Shown: positions 1 through 9,397 of the stretch, piece after piece
Layout of the letters: every line of letters begins with the position of its first letter
Position numbering within the stretch: position 1 is the stretch's first letter
Origin: Microbispora amethystogenes
GTDB taxonomy: Bacteria; Actinomycetota; Actinomycetes; Streptosporangiales; Streptosporangiaceae
Direction: 5' to 3'
Assembly (NCBI RefSeq): GCF_016863015.1
Contig: NZ_BOOB01000042.1
Location: forward strand, 62,001 to 126,000
Length of the DNA stretch: 64,000 bases
Translations under genes and position numbers: made by a program
The notes under the pieces: generated by a model
Databases searched by the model: none
What the model was told of the DNA's origin: nothing
Seen by the model: only the letters and a program-made list of their open reading frames with translations

Positions 1-24
1 CGGCCGCCGGCTGAGCGGCGGCCG
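1..24. terminator. Perfect hairpin, probable terminator of the gene left of the window
   Basis: Positions 1-9 (CGGCCGCCG) pair perfectly with 16-24 (CGGCGGCCG) across a 6-nt loop. There is no T-run, as is common for actinobacterial intrinsic terminators. It ends 24 bases before mazG, so it probably terminates upstream transcription. Confidence 0.55.
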
Positions 25-36
25 TTCGCCGGTCGT

Positions 37-48
37 TAGGGTGAGGGC
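37..48 (+). promoter_or_regulatory. TANNNT -10-like box for leaderless mazG
   Basis: TAGGGT at 37-42 lies 6 nt before the ATG at 49 and no ribosome binding site fits between them. This spacing would put the transcription start on the start codon, a common leaderless arrangement in actinobacteria. No good -35 box is visible. Confidence 0.4.
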
Positions 49-1083
49 ATGTCGTTGATCGTGGTGACCACCTCGCCCCGGGTCGCCCCGGGCCTGCTCG
101 CTCCCGCGGCGTGGCGGGCCCTCACCCGGGGCCGGGCGCTCACCGGCGCCCCCGACCATCCGTACCTGCCCTATCTCGGCGAGGCCGGGGTCGCGGTCGA
201 GGTGGTGACGCCCGACCCGGGCGCGCTCGCCCGCGAGAGCCGTACGGCGACGGTGGTGTGGCTGGCCGCCCAGGACGGCGACGAGGACCTCATGCGCGCG
301 GTCGGCCACGCCGCGCTCGCCCTGGACGACCCGCCGGAGATCGAGGTCGTCCCCGGCTCCTACGACCTTCCCGGGGCCCGGGTGCTCGATCTCGTCCAGG
401 TCATGGACCGGCTGCGCCGCGAGTGCCCGTGGGACCGCAAGCAGACCCACGAGTCGCTCGCGCCCTACCTGGTCGAGGAGGCCTACGAGGTGCTCGAGAC
501 CATCGACCAGGGCGACTACCCGGCCCTCCGGGAGGAACTGGGCGACCTGCTGCTCCAGGTGATGTTCCACTCCCGGGTGGCCCAGGAGCGGACGGCCGAG
601 GGCGGCGGCTTCGACGTCGACGACGTGGCCGCCGGCATCGTGGAGAAGCTGGTGCGCCGGCATCCCCACGTCTTCGGCGACGTCCGGGTAACCGGGGCCG
701 GAGAGGTCAGCGACAACTGGGAGACGATCAAGGCCGCCGAGCGCGCCGCCAAGGGCGAGACCTCGTCGGCGCTCAGCGGCGTGCCGATGGGGCAGCCCGC
801 GATCTCCCTGGCCGCCCAGCTGCTCCGCCGGGCCGGCCGGGCCGGTGCGCCCGCCTCGCTCGCCGACGGCCTCACCTCCGGGGCCGGGGCCCGCCTGTTC
901 GCACTCGTACGGACGGTCCAGGAGGACGGGCTCGACCCCGAGGCCGAGCTCAGGGCGGCGGCCAGGGAGTATCGGCGGCGCGTCGAGCGGTGGGAGGCCG
1001 GCCCAGAGCAGATCGGCACAGAGCAGATCGGCCCAGAGCAGATCGACACAGGGCAGGCCGGGGAGCCGCGGGACACGCCGTGA
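49..1083 (+). CDS. mazG: MazG-family nucleoside triphosphate pyrophosphohydrolase
   Basis: Cytosolic house-cleaning enzyme expected to hydrolyse (d)NTPs to NMP and pyrophosphate. The MazG domain covers about residues 113-215. It contains CPWDRKQTHESL (126-137), the EExxE metal-binding helix (E143, E144, E147) and the partner EELGD helix (162-166). Residues 1-110 are an actinobacterial N-terminal extension that I do not recognise as a catalytic domain. The C-terminus carries three near-identical pentapeptides (EQIGT, EQIGP, EQIDT) encoded by a 15-bp tandem repeat, so the tail is probably disordered. The ATG is chosen because the TAGGGT box sits 6 nt upstream. The gene is followed by eno, 82 bp away, on the same strand. 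Confidence 0.93.
   Translation: MSLIVVTTSPRVAPGLLAPAAWRALTRGRALTGAPDHPYLPYLGEAGVAVEVVTPDPGALARESRTATVVWLAAQDGDEDLMRAVGHAALALDDPPEIEVVPGSYDLPGARVLDLVQVMDRLRRECPWDRKQTHESLAPYLVEEAYEVLETIDQGDYPALREELGDLLLQVMFHSRVAQERTAEGGGFDVDDVAAGIVEKLVRRHPHVFGDVRVTGAGEVSDNWETIKAAERAAKGETSSALSGVPMGQPAISLAAQLLRRAGRAGAPASLADGLTSGAGARLFALVRTVQEDGLDPEAELRAAAREYRRRVERWEAGPEQIGTEQIGPEQIDTGQAGEPRDTP
1006..1050 (+). repeat. 3 x 15-bp in-frame tandem repeat in the mazG 3' end
   Basis: Three 15-bp units start at 1006, 1021 and 1036 with consensus GAGCAGATCGRCMCA, encoding EQIGT/EQIGP/EQIDT. The period preserves frame. The same period recurs in two other genes of the window. Confidence 0.85.
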
Positions 1084-1114
1084 AGCCCAGCCCCTCCGCC
1101 GTACCGTGCAGTAG

Positions 1115-2446
<1,332 letters not shown>

Positions 2447-2508
2447 CGGCGGCGCGACGGGGTAGCCTGCGGCGAACGCGGGCGGCCCGGCCGGGCACCG
2501 TACGGGCA

Positions 2509-2535
2509 TGCGGCGCGGCACCCCGCCGCGCCGCA
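2509..2535 (+). terminator. Hairpin terminator after eno
   Basis: An 11-bp perfect stem (2509-2519 with 2525-2535) and a 5-nt loop, with no T-tract. A second weaker hairpin, GGGCCC-tctgc-GGGCCC, follows at 2548-2564. Together they probably separate eno from the division gene downstream. Confidence 0.6.
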
Positions 2536-2596
2536 CCCGGCGTGACCGGGCCCTCTGCGGGCCCTGTGCGAGCACTGACCGGGAGGGGTGGTTTCG

Positions 2597-3004
2597 GTGG
2601 TGGCGACGCGGCCGCAGCTCACCGGGCGCGCGGCGATCCTCGCGGTCGTCGTGTGCGCCATCGCGATGAGCCTGGCCTACCCCGCCCGGGAGTACGTCGC
2701 CCAGCGCCGGCAGATCGCCCAGCTGGAGGCGCAGCAGGCGAACGCGCTGAGCAAGCTCCAGAGGCTGGAGGAGCGGCGCCGCCGCCTGGAGGACCCGGAG
2801 TACATCAAGCGCCTGGCCAAGGAGCGGCTCTTCTACTGCGAGCCGGGGGCCGACTGCTACCAGGTGCTCGACGAGGCGGCAGACTCCACCGCCGCCAAGG
2901 CCGGGAGCAAGCCCCCGGAGCGGCCCGCGTGGTACGTCACGCTCTGGCGGTCCTTCGAGGCGGCGGACAAGGGACGGCCCGCCGCACCGGCGGGCCAGAA
3001 GTAG
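2597..3004 (+). CDS. FtsB/DivIC-family septum formation initiator
   Basis: Small bitopic membrane protein (about 135 aa) of the divisome; family members bridge FtsL and FtsQ at the septum. The sequence shows a short cytoplasmic N-terminus, one membrane helix (about residues 11-28), a charged coiled coil (about 32-62, Gln/Glu/Arg rich) and the conserved DPEYIKRLAKERL segment, followed by a Cys-containing extracytoplasmic tail. GTG at 2597 is preferred over in-frame GTG at 2588 because GGGAGG (2581-2586) is correctly spaced only for 2597; 2600 is also possible. It lies between eno and DUF501 as in many actinobacteria. Confidence 0.9.
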   Translation: MVATRPQLTGRAAILAVVVCAIAMSLAYPAREYVAQRRQIAQLEAQQANALSKLQRLEERRRRLEDPEYIKRLAKERLFYCEPGADCYQVLDEAADSTAAKAGSKPPERPAWYVTLWRSFEAADKGRPAAPAGQK

Positions 3005-3023
3005 ATCGGCGAGGAGAATCGAC

Positions 3024-3539
3024 GTGGCGGACCGGGTGGACGAAGCGGACCTGGCGGCGGCGCGGGCGCAACTGGGGCGTCCCCCGCGCGGGGTGCGGGC
3101 CGTCGCCCACCGGTGCCCCTGCGGGCTGCCCGACGTGCTGGAGACCGCGCCGCGGCTGCCCGACGGCACGCCGTTCCCGACCCTGTTCTACCTCACCTGT
3201 CCCAAGGCGGCCTCGGCCATCGGCACGCTGGAGTCGTCCGGGCTGATGAAGCGGATGCAGGCCCGGCTCGCCGAGGAGCCCGAACTGGCCGAGGCGTACC
3301 GCGCGGCCCACGAGGACTACCTCGACCGCCGCGACCGGGCGGCCGGCGAGGAGGGCATGGAGCCGCTGCCCCGCGACATGCAGAGCGCGGGTGGGATGCC
3401 CGGCCGGGTCAAGTGCCTCCACGCGCTGGTCGCGCACGAACTGGCCGCGCCGGGCGTCAACCCGTTCGGCCGGGAGGCCCTGGACGCGCTGCCGCAGTGG
3501 TGGGCCGACGGGCCCTGCGTGGAGACGGATCCCGCGTGA
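3024..3539 (+). CDS. DUF501 family protein
   Basis: A 171-residue cytosolic protein of unknown function. It shows the hallmarks of DUF501: RCPCGLP near the N-terminus, a TLFYLTCP segment, an SSGLMKRM stretch and a C-terminal VKCLHALVAHELA motif with conserved Cys and His. The Cys-rich segments suggest possible metal binding, but no function is established. GAGGAG at about 3010-3015 is spaced for the GTG at 3024. The gene sits 19 bp after the FtsB-like gene and is probably cotranscribed with it and the phosphatase gene that follows. Confidence 0.9.
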   Translation: MADRVDEADLAAARAQLGRPPRGVRAVAHRCPCGLPDVLETAPRLPDGTPFPTLFYLTCPKAASAIGTLESSGLMKRMQARLAEEPELAEAYRAAHEDYLDRRDRAAGEEGMEPLPRDMQSAGGMPGRVKCLHALVAHELAAPGVNPFGREALDALPQWWADGPCVETDPA

Positions 3540-3615
3540 CCACGCGCGGGGACATGCCTCTCGCGGCATGGGCGCGGACGGGCAAGGTAACGCGAACCGA
3601 CGGGAGGGCCGGGGC

Positions 3616-4551
3616 ATGAGGCGGGTGGCGGCGATCGACTGCGGGACCAACTCGGTCCGGCTCCTCATCGCGGACGTCTCCGGCGACGACCTCACGGACG
3701 TCGAGCGCCGGATGGAGATCGTCAGGCTCGGCCAGGACGTCGACAGGACGGGACGGCTCGCGCCCGAGGCGCTGGAGCGCACGTTCACCGCCATGCGCGG
3801 GTACGCCAAGCTGATCAGGGAGCACGCCTCGGGCGAGGAGGTGCCGGTCCGGGTGGTCGCCACCTCGGCGACCCGGGACGCCGCCAACCGGGCCGACTTC
3901 GTGACCGGCGTGCTGGAGATCTTCGGCGTGGAGCCCGAGGTGGCCTCCGGTGACGAGGAGGCCAGGCTGTCCTTCACCGGCGCGACCCGGGGCCTCGCCC
4001 GCGCCGGGGCCGCGGCCGAGACGCCGTATCTGGTGGTCGACATCGGCGGCGGCAGCACCGAGTTCGTCGTCGGCTCCCGGAGCGTCGAGGGCGCGCTGTC
4101 GGTGGACATCGGGTGCGTGCGGCTCACCGAGCGGCACCTGCGGGCCGATCCTCCGGCGGACGGTGACGTGACGGCCGCCGTCGCCGACATCGAGGCGGCC
4201 ATGGACCGGGTGGAGGAGCACGTGCCCGTCCGTACGGCTCGGACGCTGGTCGGCCTCGCCGGTTCGGTCACCACGGTCGCCGGGATCGCGCTGGACCTGC
4301 CCGCCTACGACCCCGCGCGCATCCACCACTCGCGGATCCCCGCCGAGCGGGTCCACGAGGTGTCCGCGCGCCTGCTGCGCATGACCCACGACGAGCGGGC
4401 GGCCATACCGGTCATGCATCCGGGCCGGGTGGACGTGATCGGCGCGGGCGCGCTGATCCTCGACCGGATCGTCCGCCGCTACGGCTTCGCCGAGGTCGTC
4501 GTCAGCGAGCACGACATCCTCGACGGGATCGCCTGGTCCCTCACCGCCTGA
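3616..4551 (+). CDS. Ppx/GppA family phosphatase (exopolyphosphatase)
   Basis: Expected to remove terminal phosphate from inorganic polyphosphate or to hydrolyse pppGpp; sequence alone cannot separate the two. The 311 residues form the short actinobacterial single-module type. The actin-like ATPase phosphate motifs are DCGTNSVRLLIAD (8-20) and DIGGGSTEF (142-150); a third glycine motif, VGLAGSVTTVAG, occurs later. ATG at 3616 is preceded by CGGGAGGG. A small hairpin (CATGCC-N6-GGCATG, 3553-3570) lies in the 76-bp gap after DUF501. The gene is convergent with the serine hydrolase. Confidence 0.93.
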   Translation: MRRVAAIDCGTNSVRLLIADVSGDDLTDVERRMEIVRLGQDVDRTGRLAPEALERTFTAMRGYAKLIREHASGEEVPVRVVATSATRDAANRADFVTGVLEIFGVEPEVASGDEEARLSFTGATRGLARAGAAAETPYLVVDIGGGSTEFVVGSRSVEGALSVDIGCVRLTERHLRADPPADGDVTAAVADIEAAMDRVEEHVPVRTARTLVGLAGSVTTVAGIALDLPAYDPARIHHSRIPAERVHEVSARLLRMTHDERAAIPVMHPGRVDVIGAGALILDRIVRRYGFAEVVVSEHDILDGIAWSLTA

Positions 4552-4651
4552 CCGCCCGTCCGCCGCGGGCTCGGCCTTCCGCACGCCCGGCGCCGCGTCC
4601 CGCTCCAGGACGACGTTCGGCGGGAGGGGTGCAGGGGGCGTCGGCTCTGCG

Positions 4652-5881
4652 TCAGTCGTCGATCGCCTGGTAGAGCGTAGTCCAGAAGTCGTGGATGAGC
4701 CGGGACGAATCCGGGGTGGACGCCCCGACCTGGGTGAGCAGGATGCCGGTGAGCTGGTTGGCCGGGTCGGCGTAGGTCGCGGTGCCGCTTCCGCCGTCCC
4801 AGCCGAACTGGCCGATGGGCGCGTAGTCGCCGCGGTAGGTGCGCACCGCCATCCCGAAGCCCCAGCCACCGTGCTGCCCCTGGCCGTGCGACACGTGGAC
4901 GTTGCTCCTGGCCATGGCGTCCCGGGCGGCCTGCTGCTCGGGCGTGAGGCGGTTGGTGGTCATCAGCTCGACCGCAGGCCGCGACAGGATCCGCTCGTTC
5001 CCGTGCATCCCGCCCTTCAGCAGCATCCGGAAGTAGGCGTGGTAGTCGTCGGCGGTGGAGACCAATCCGCCGCCGCCGCCCTGGAACGCCGGAGGCTTGC
5101 CGTGGCGTCCGCCTTCGGCCTCGTCCCAGACGAGGAACTCGCCGGTCTGCGGGTCGGGGGCGTACAGGGGCGGCAGCCGGTGGATCTGGTCGGCGGGCAC
5201 GTGGAAGCCGGTGTCGGTCATGCCCAGCGGCTCGAAGACGCGCTCGCGCAGGAACTCCTCGAATGACCGGCCGGTGACCCGGGAGACGAGCACACCGACC
5301 AGGTCGCTGCTGATCTGGTACTGCCAGCGCTCTCCGGGCTGATGCATTAGCGGAAGCTCGCCCAGGCGGCGCATCCACTCGTCCGGCTCGGGCATCGGCA
5401 CGGGCAGGTTGGGCGTGAGTCCCCGCTCGAAGACCGCGTTCATGATCGGAGTGCCCAGCGACGTCATGTCCATGCCGAGCCCGAACGTGGAGGTCAGCAC
5501 GTCCCGGACGGTGATCGGCCGCCGCGCCGGCACGGTGTCGTCCAGCGGACCGTCGAACCGCCTCAGCACCCGCCGGTCGGCCAGTTCCGGCAGCCACGGG
5601 TCCACGGGGTCGTCCAGCCGCAACCGGCACTCGTCGAGCAGGACCATCGCCGCCGCGATCGTGACCGGCTTGGACGTCGAGGCCATCCGGAAGATCGTGT
5701 CCCGGCGCATCGGCGCGCCACCGTCATGACGCATCGTCCCGATCGCCTCGACGTGTGTCTCATCACCCCGGCTGACCAGGGCGACGAGCCCGGGGATCTT
5801 CCCAGACTCGACATGCCGGGCCAGCACCTCGCGCAGTCTGCGCAGCCCGGTCGCGGAGAAGCCGCTGTCGCCGGTTCCCAT
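4652..5881 (-). CDS. Serine hydrolase, beta-lactamase class C/esterase VIII family
   Basis: A 409-residue protein of the class C beta-lactamase-like fold, a group including esterases, DD-peptidases and uncharacterised hydrolases. The SxxK nucleophile motif is S68-T-S-K71. The second motif is degenerate: YQIS (from Y188) replaces the classical YxN. A glycine-rich HGGWGFGM stretch occupies the place of the KTG-like third motif. No signal peptide is visible, so it is probably cytosolic, which argues for esterase activity rather than antibiotic resistance. The start ATG at 5881 has a strong AAGGAG upstream. DUF4097 lies 204 bp upstream on the same strand. Confidence 0.88.
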   Translation of the reverse strand: MGTGDSGFSATGLRRLREVLARHVESGKIPGLVALVSRGDETHVEAIGTMRHDGGAPMRRDTIFRMASTSKPVTIAAAMVLLDECRLRLDDPVDPWLPELADRRVLRRFDGPLDDTVPARRPITVRDVLTSTFGLGMDMTSLGTPIMNAVFERGLTPNLPVPMPEPDEWMRRLGELPLMHQPGERWQYQISSDLVGVLVSRVTGRSFEEFLRERVFEPLGMTDTGFHVPADQIHRLPPLYAPDPQTGEFLVWDEAEGGRHGKPPAFQGGGGGLVSTADDYHAYFRMLLKGGMHGNERILSRPAVELMTTNRLTPEQQAARDAMARSNVHVSHGQGQHGGWGFGMAVRTYRGDYAPIGQFGWDGGSGTATYADPANQLTGILLTQVGASTPDSSRLIHDFWTTLYQAIDD

Positions 5882-6085
5882 GATGAATCTCCTTGCGTAC
5901 GGTGCTCGAATTTGTGAGACCCGCCCGGCGCGTCGTTCATGGGCTTCCAGGAACGACGCACGAGGGTCGGGGGTGAGCTCGGCTGGGAAGTAGCCGGCCG
6001 GGCATGACGCCCGTGGCGTGGCCGCGTAGCCCAGACAGTCGATGAAAGTGGCGTTCGGCCCCGGGCACTGCGGGTCGGCTGTGGG

Positions 6086-6748
6086 TCAGAGGCTGCGGGC
6101 GGTGATGTCGCCGTTGGAGGTGGTGGCGTGGATGTCGAGTTCCACGGTGCCGTCGTTCTTGAGGGTGTTGATGACACGGCCGTGGGTGGTGCCCGCGTCC
6201 AGGGAGGCCGAGACGTCGGCGGCGGCGTTGATCGAGATGTCGCCGGACTGCGTGCGGAGCACGACCTTGCCGCCCGTGGCCTCGGCGATGGTGATGTCGC
6301 CTCTTGCGGTGCTGATCTCCGCGGGGCCGCTCAGGCGGCCGACCTCGACGTCGCCGTCGGTCGCGGTGAGGCGGAGGCCTGCGGTCTCGTCGAGCTTGAT
6401 CTGGCGGTACGCGCCTTCGAAGGCGATGTCGCCGAGGCGGCCGACGGTCCGGAGTTCGGCGCTGGCCGTCTTGGCCTCGACGCGGGAGCCTGCGGGCAGT
6501 TTGACCGTCACCTCGATGGCTCCAGTCGGGCCGAGGTGCTGGTTCTTCACCGGGGTCGCGATCCGCAGGACGCCGTCGGCGTATTCGACCGTGGTCTGCT
6601 CGGCCGCCTTCACGTCGCGGCCCTTGGAGGGGTTGGCGGGCAGGACCTCGACGGTGGTGTCCGCCCGGTCTGCGGCGATGACCTGGACGCGTCCGGCGGA
6701 GATGTGAAGGACGGTGGAGATCGGGGTGGGGGTCTCGAACTTCTGCAT
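6086..6748 (-). CDS. DUF4097-family beta-strand-repeat protein
   Basis: A 220-residue protein built almost entirely of short alternating hydrophobic strands with recurring Gly-Asp-Ile/Val turns (for example GDITIAEA, GDISINAA, GDITARSL). This is typical of the DUF4097/DUF4098 right-handed beta-helix family, whose function is unknown. No signal peptide or membrane helix is visible. The ATG at 6748 is chosen because AAGGAG lies 7 nt upstream. It is divergent from an HTH/MarR regulator, and three palindromes in the shared upstream region suggest that regulator controls it. Confidence 0.85.
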   Translation of the reverse strand: MQKFETPTPISTVLHISAGRVQVIAADRADTTVEVLPANPSKGRDVKAAEQTTVEYADGVLRIATPVKNQHLGPTGAIEVTVKLPAGSRVEAKTASAELRTVGRLGDIAFEGAYRQIKLDETAGLRLTATDGDVEVGRLSGPAEISTARGDITIAEATGGKVVLRTQSGDISINAAADVSASLDAGTTHGRVINTLKNDGTVELDIHATTSNGDITARSL

Positions 6749-6808
6749 CGTGTGCTCCTTGTGCCGCGTTGTTTCCGACACCTGAAACGCTACGTTGCTT
6801 TCTAAAAG

Positions 6809-6830
6809 TGTGCAACATCAGCGTTGCACA
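6809..6830. promoter_or_regulatory. 22-bp palindrome TGTGCAAC-N6-GTTGCACA, candidate operator
   Basis: Perfect 8-bp arms at 6809-6816 and 6823-6830. It lies about 60 bp upstream of the DUF4097 start in the divergent intergenic region. Its GTTGCA core recurs nearby at 6866-6873, and a related TTGCAA core lies at 6909-6918. Confidence 0.6.
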
Positions 6831-6865
6831 GAATCCGTGTTTGTCCAGGTGAATGGCAGAAAATT

Positions 6866-6873
6866 GTTGCAAC
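6866..6873. promoter_or_regulatory. GTTGCAAC palindrome, second candidate site
   Basis: A perfect 8-bp palindrome sharing the GTTGCA core of the 6809-6830 operator, between the two divergent genes. Confidence 0.45.
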
Positions 6874-6908
6874 GGCCTTCGGGATTAACGCAATACTCGT
6901 CGCTCGGC

Positions 6909-6940
6909 CATTGCAATGTAATGAAGCTGAACGCTATGGT
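6909..6940 (+). promoter_or_regulatory. CATTGCAATG palindrome overlapping a promoter for the HTH/MarR gene
   Basis: CATTGCAATG (6909-6918) is a perfect palindrome. It contains TTGCAA (6911-6916), which sits 18 nt upstream of TATGGT (6935-6940) and could be the -35 and -10 of the regulator gene. A site on its own -35 suggests autoregulation. Confidence 0.45.
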
Positions 6941-7003
6941 GGAGGCGTCAGGGGAACACCGGGCGGCGCCATGGGGCGCCCGTGGGGCACGAAGGGGGTT
7001 GTG

Positions 7004-7783
7004 ATGCCGGGAGGCAGGCTCACCCAGCAGGAGCGCCAGCAGATCGCGGTGGGGCTGGCCGACGGAATGGCCTACGCCGAGATCGCCCGCCGTCTCGGCC
7101 GTCCGACCTCCACGATTACCCGTGAGGTGTCGCGGAACGGCGGTCCCACCGGCTACCGCGCCGAGTTGGCCCACCGCGCCACCCAGCAGCGCACCCAGCG
7201 ACGCAGGCAGGCCGCGCCCCGGGGGGCGCAGGCTTCCCCGCAGCCCTACGGACGCGACGCCGAGGCTGTGCGCGACTACCAGGAGACCCTCACCGGCGTT
7301 TTCATGGCCTCGGGCCTGCCCAAGATGATGGCCCGGGTGCTGGGCTGCCTCTACACCACCGACACCGGCAGCCTCACCGCCTCCGAACTCGCCCAGCGCC
7401 TCCAGGTCAGCCCGGCGTCCATCTCCAAAGCGATCACGTTCCTCGGGGATCTGGACCTCATTCGCCGGGAACGCGACGAACGCCGCCGCGAGCGCTACGT
7501 CGTCGACGACGACCTCTGGTACCAGGCGGTTGTCCGCAGCGCTCGGTCCAACGACCAGCTGGTCGAGGCCGCACGGCAGGGCGTCGCCGTCCTCGGCCCC
7601 GGCACCCCGGCCGCCACCCGCCTCGAAAACGTCGCCCGCTTCCACGACTTCATCACCGTAAGCCTGCTCCGCGCCGCGGAGCAGGTCCGCGAGGTCCTCT
7701 ACACCACAACCGAAACGACCTCGGACGGCACCCAGCCGAGTTCGGATCACGGACAGACAGCCGTCCCGACCGCCACAACATGA
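7004..7783 (+). CDS. Two-domain regulator: IS30-type HTH plus GbsR/MarR-like winged helix
   Basis: A 259-residue DNA-binding protein. Residues 6-46 (LTQQERQQIAVGLADG ... RPTSTITREVSRNGG) form the HTH seen at the N-terminus of IS30-family transposases. A basic Arg/Gln linker follows (about 50-80). A MarR/GbsR-like winged helix covers about 95-175, with the recognition region LTASELAQRLQVSPASISKA and a basic wing (RRERDERRRERYVV). The C-terminal part is helical. There is no transposase catalytic domain, so it is a regulator. ATG at 7004 is preceded by GAAGGGGG at 6991. It is divergent from DUF4097, with shared palindromes between them. Confidence 0.82.
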   Translation: MPGGRLTQQERQQIAVGLADGMAYAEIARRLGRPTSTITREVSRNGGPTGYRAELAHRATQQRTQRRRQAAPRGAQASPQPYGRDAEAVRDYQETLTGVFMASGLPKMMARVLGCLYTTDTGSLTASELAQRLQVSPASISKAITFLGDLDLIRRERDERRRERYVVDDDLWYQAVVRSARSNDQLVEAARQGVAVLGPGTPAATRLENVARFHDFITVSLLRAAEQVREVLYTTTETTSDGTQPSSDHGQTAVPTATT

Positions 7784-7953
7784 GCCGAAGCCGGCCGTGT
7801 TGTCTTTCGCCTGCCCTTGTGGATCGCCTGCACCTGTGGCCGGCTGCGACAGTGCGGTCATGCACACCTGAACGGCCCATCAACTACTCGCCGACGGCTG
7901 CGGCAGTGGAAAGTACCGGATAGCGTGAGCGCCGCGTGGAGAACCCGAAGATC

Positions 7954-7990
7954 TTGTAGCTACTGTGCATTGCGTAGTACTCTGCGGTGC
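7954..7990 (+). promoter_or_regulatory. Promoter/operator of the leaderless padR-like gene
   Basis: TTGTAG (7954-7959) and TACTCT (7978-7983) are separated by 18 nt and the GTG start is 8 nt after the -10, so the transcript is probably leaderless. An inverted repeat CTAC-N10-GTAG (7960-7963, 7974-7977) fills the spacer and is a likely autoregulatory PadR site. Confidence 0.5.
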
Positions 7991-8320
7991 GTGGACAGTA
8001 GCCAGCTTCTCAAGGGGGTCCTCGACCTGGCCGTCCTCGCGGTGCTCGCCGAACGTGACAGCTACGGCTACGACGTCGTACGCCGCCTGCGTGAGGCGGG
8101 GCTGGAGGACGTCGGCGACGCCTCTGTGTACGGGACCCTGCGACGGCTCTTCAAGGCCGGAGCGCTCAACTCCTACGTGGTCGCCTCCGACGAGGGGCCG
8201 CACCGCAAGTACTACGGCCTGAACGACGTCGGCCGCTCGCTCCTCCAGAACTCGGCGACGACCTGGACGTCGTTCGCCGCCACCATGAACGACCTGCTGA
8301 AGGAGGTCGCCCCGGCATGA
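7991..8320 (+). CDS. PadR-family transcriptional regulator
   Basis: A 109-residue winged-helix repressor. It opens with the PadR signature (LLKGVLDLAVLAVLAE ... YGYDVVRRLREAGL), then GTLRRLFKAGALNSY and the wing GPHRKYYGLNDVGRSLL. No ligand-binding C-terminal domain is present, as in the short PadR subfamily 2. The GTG start is supported by the promoter geometry immediately upstream. Its stop overlaps the start of the next gene (ATGA at 8317-8320), the standard arrangement in which PadR controls a HAAS-domain membrane protein. Confidence 0.92.
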   Translation: MDSSQLLKGVLDLAVLAVLAERDSYGYDVVRRLREAGLEDVGDASVYGTLRRLFKAGALNSYVVASDEGPHRKYYGLNDVGRSLLQNSATTWTSFAATMNDLLKEVAPA

Positions 8321-9393
8321 ACTCCCCCCTGACGCCCAAGGCGTACGCCGACGCCGTGCGCGAGGCACTGGCCGATCTTCCCCCGGAGGACCGGGAGACC
8401 CTGCTGGAGGACCTCCACGACCACATCTCGGAGGTCGCGGCCGAGCCGGGACTGTCCCTGGAGGACCGCCTCGGCGCCCCGGAGGCGTACGCCGCGGAGC
8501 TGCGCGCCGCCTACGGCGGCCGGCCGGCGGGCGCCGCGACCTCCCGGCGCGGCCGGCTGCGCTCCCGGACGGCCGGGGCCGCCCGGCGCGTCCACACCCG
8601 TATGCAGGGGCTGCCGCCCTACCGCCAGGCCGCCGCCTTCCTCCCCGAGCTGCGCCCGGCCTGGTGGGTGCTGCGCGGCTATGCGATCGCGCTGGCCGTG
8701 CTCGCGCCCATGACCACGCCCGGGCTGATCCCCGGCGACCTGGTGGCCTGGGTGTTCACCCTCACCGTCGTCTGGTTGTCCGTCTGGCTGGGCCGGCACG
8801 CCCGCAGGGGGTCGCGGGGCTGGGGACGGACGCTGCTCGCCGGGGTCAACGTGCTGGCGGTGGTTCTCGTGATCTCCGCCATGGCCATGGTGCCGAGCAC
8901 GTCGCCCCAGGAGGTGTCCTTCGACTACGGCCCCGGGCCGGCCGAGATGCCGGGAGGGAGGGTGATGGCGATCGAGCGCGTCGCCACCCTGGACGGCGGT
9001 CCGGTCTACAACATCCTCCCGTACGCCGCGGACGGCACCCCGCTGCACGACGTGCGCCTCTACGACCAGGACGGCAGGCCGCTCACCCTGCGGCCGGAGG
9101 ACTTCGGGCAGATGCTCGTCATCCCCTGCGAGGGGGAGCCGCCGCTCCGCAACGCCTACCCCCTGCCGCTCGCGTCGTTCGAGCCCAGGTCCGCCCGGGA
9201 GCGCGACTGCGCCTCCGGCTCCGGCTCGGCCACCGACTCCGCCACCGCCGCGCCGGGCCCCACGATCAGGCCGACCCCGGAAGACGGCGAGGAGACGGCT
9301 CCGCCGACACCCGCGCCCGCCGCACCCGCCGCGTCCACCCCGTCGCCGGCCCCGTCCCGGACGAAGCCGGCGCCGGACCGCCGGGGCGACTGA
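8317..9393 (+). CDS. HAAS-domain (DUF1700-like) membrane protein
   Basis: A 358-residue membrane protein. Residues 1-68 form the small helical HAAS/DUF1700-like domain (YADAVREALADLPPEDRE ... LGAPEAYAAELRAAYG) that typically accompanies PadR regulators. Three membrane helices are visible at about 115-133, 140-158 and 172-192. An extracytoplasmic region of about 100 residues follows, ending in a Pro/Ala/Thr-rich tail. Function is unknown; such proteins are thought to act with their PadR partner in envelope responses. Translation is probably coupled to padR by the 4-bp overlap. Convergent with the P450 gene. Confidence 0.85.
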   Translation: MNSPLTPKAYADAVREALADLPPEDRETLLEDLHDHISEVAAEPGLSLEDRLGAPEAYAAELRAAYGGRPAGAATSRRGRLRSRTAGAARRVHTRMQGLPPYRQAAAFLPELRPAWWVLRGYAIALAVLAPMTTPGLIPGDLVAWVFTLTVVWLSVWLGRHARRGSRGWGRTLLAGVNVLAVVLVISAMAMVPSTSPQEVSFDYGPGPAEMPGGRVMAIERVATLDGGPVYNILPYAADGTPLHDVRLYDQDGRPLTLRPEDFGQMLVIPCEGEPPLRNAYPLPLASFEPRSARERDCASGSGSATDSATAAPGPTIRPTPEDGEETAPPTPAPAAPAASTPSPAPSRTKPAPDRRGD

Positions 9394-9397
9394 CCGG

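Noticed and set aside
4652-5881. Antibiotic-resistance beta-lactamase
   Set aside because: SxxK is present but YxN and KTG are degenerate and no signal peptide is seen, which fits esterase/peptidase-like family members better.
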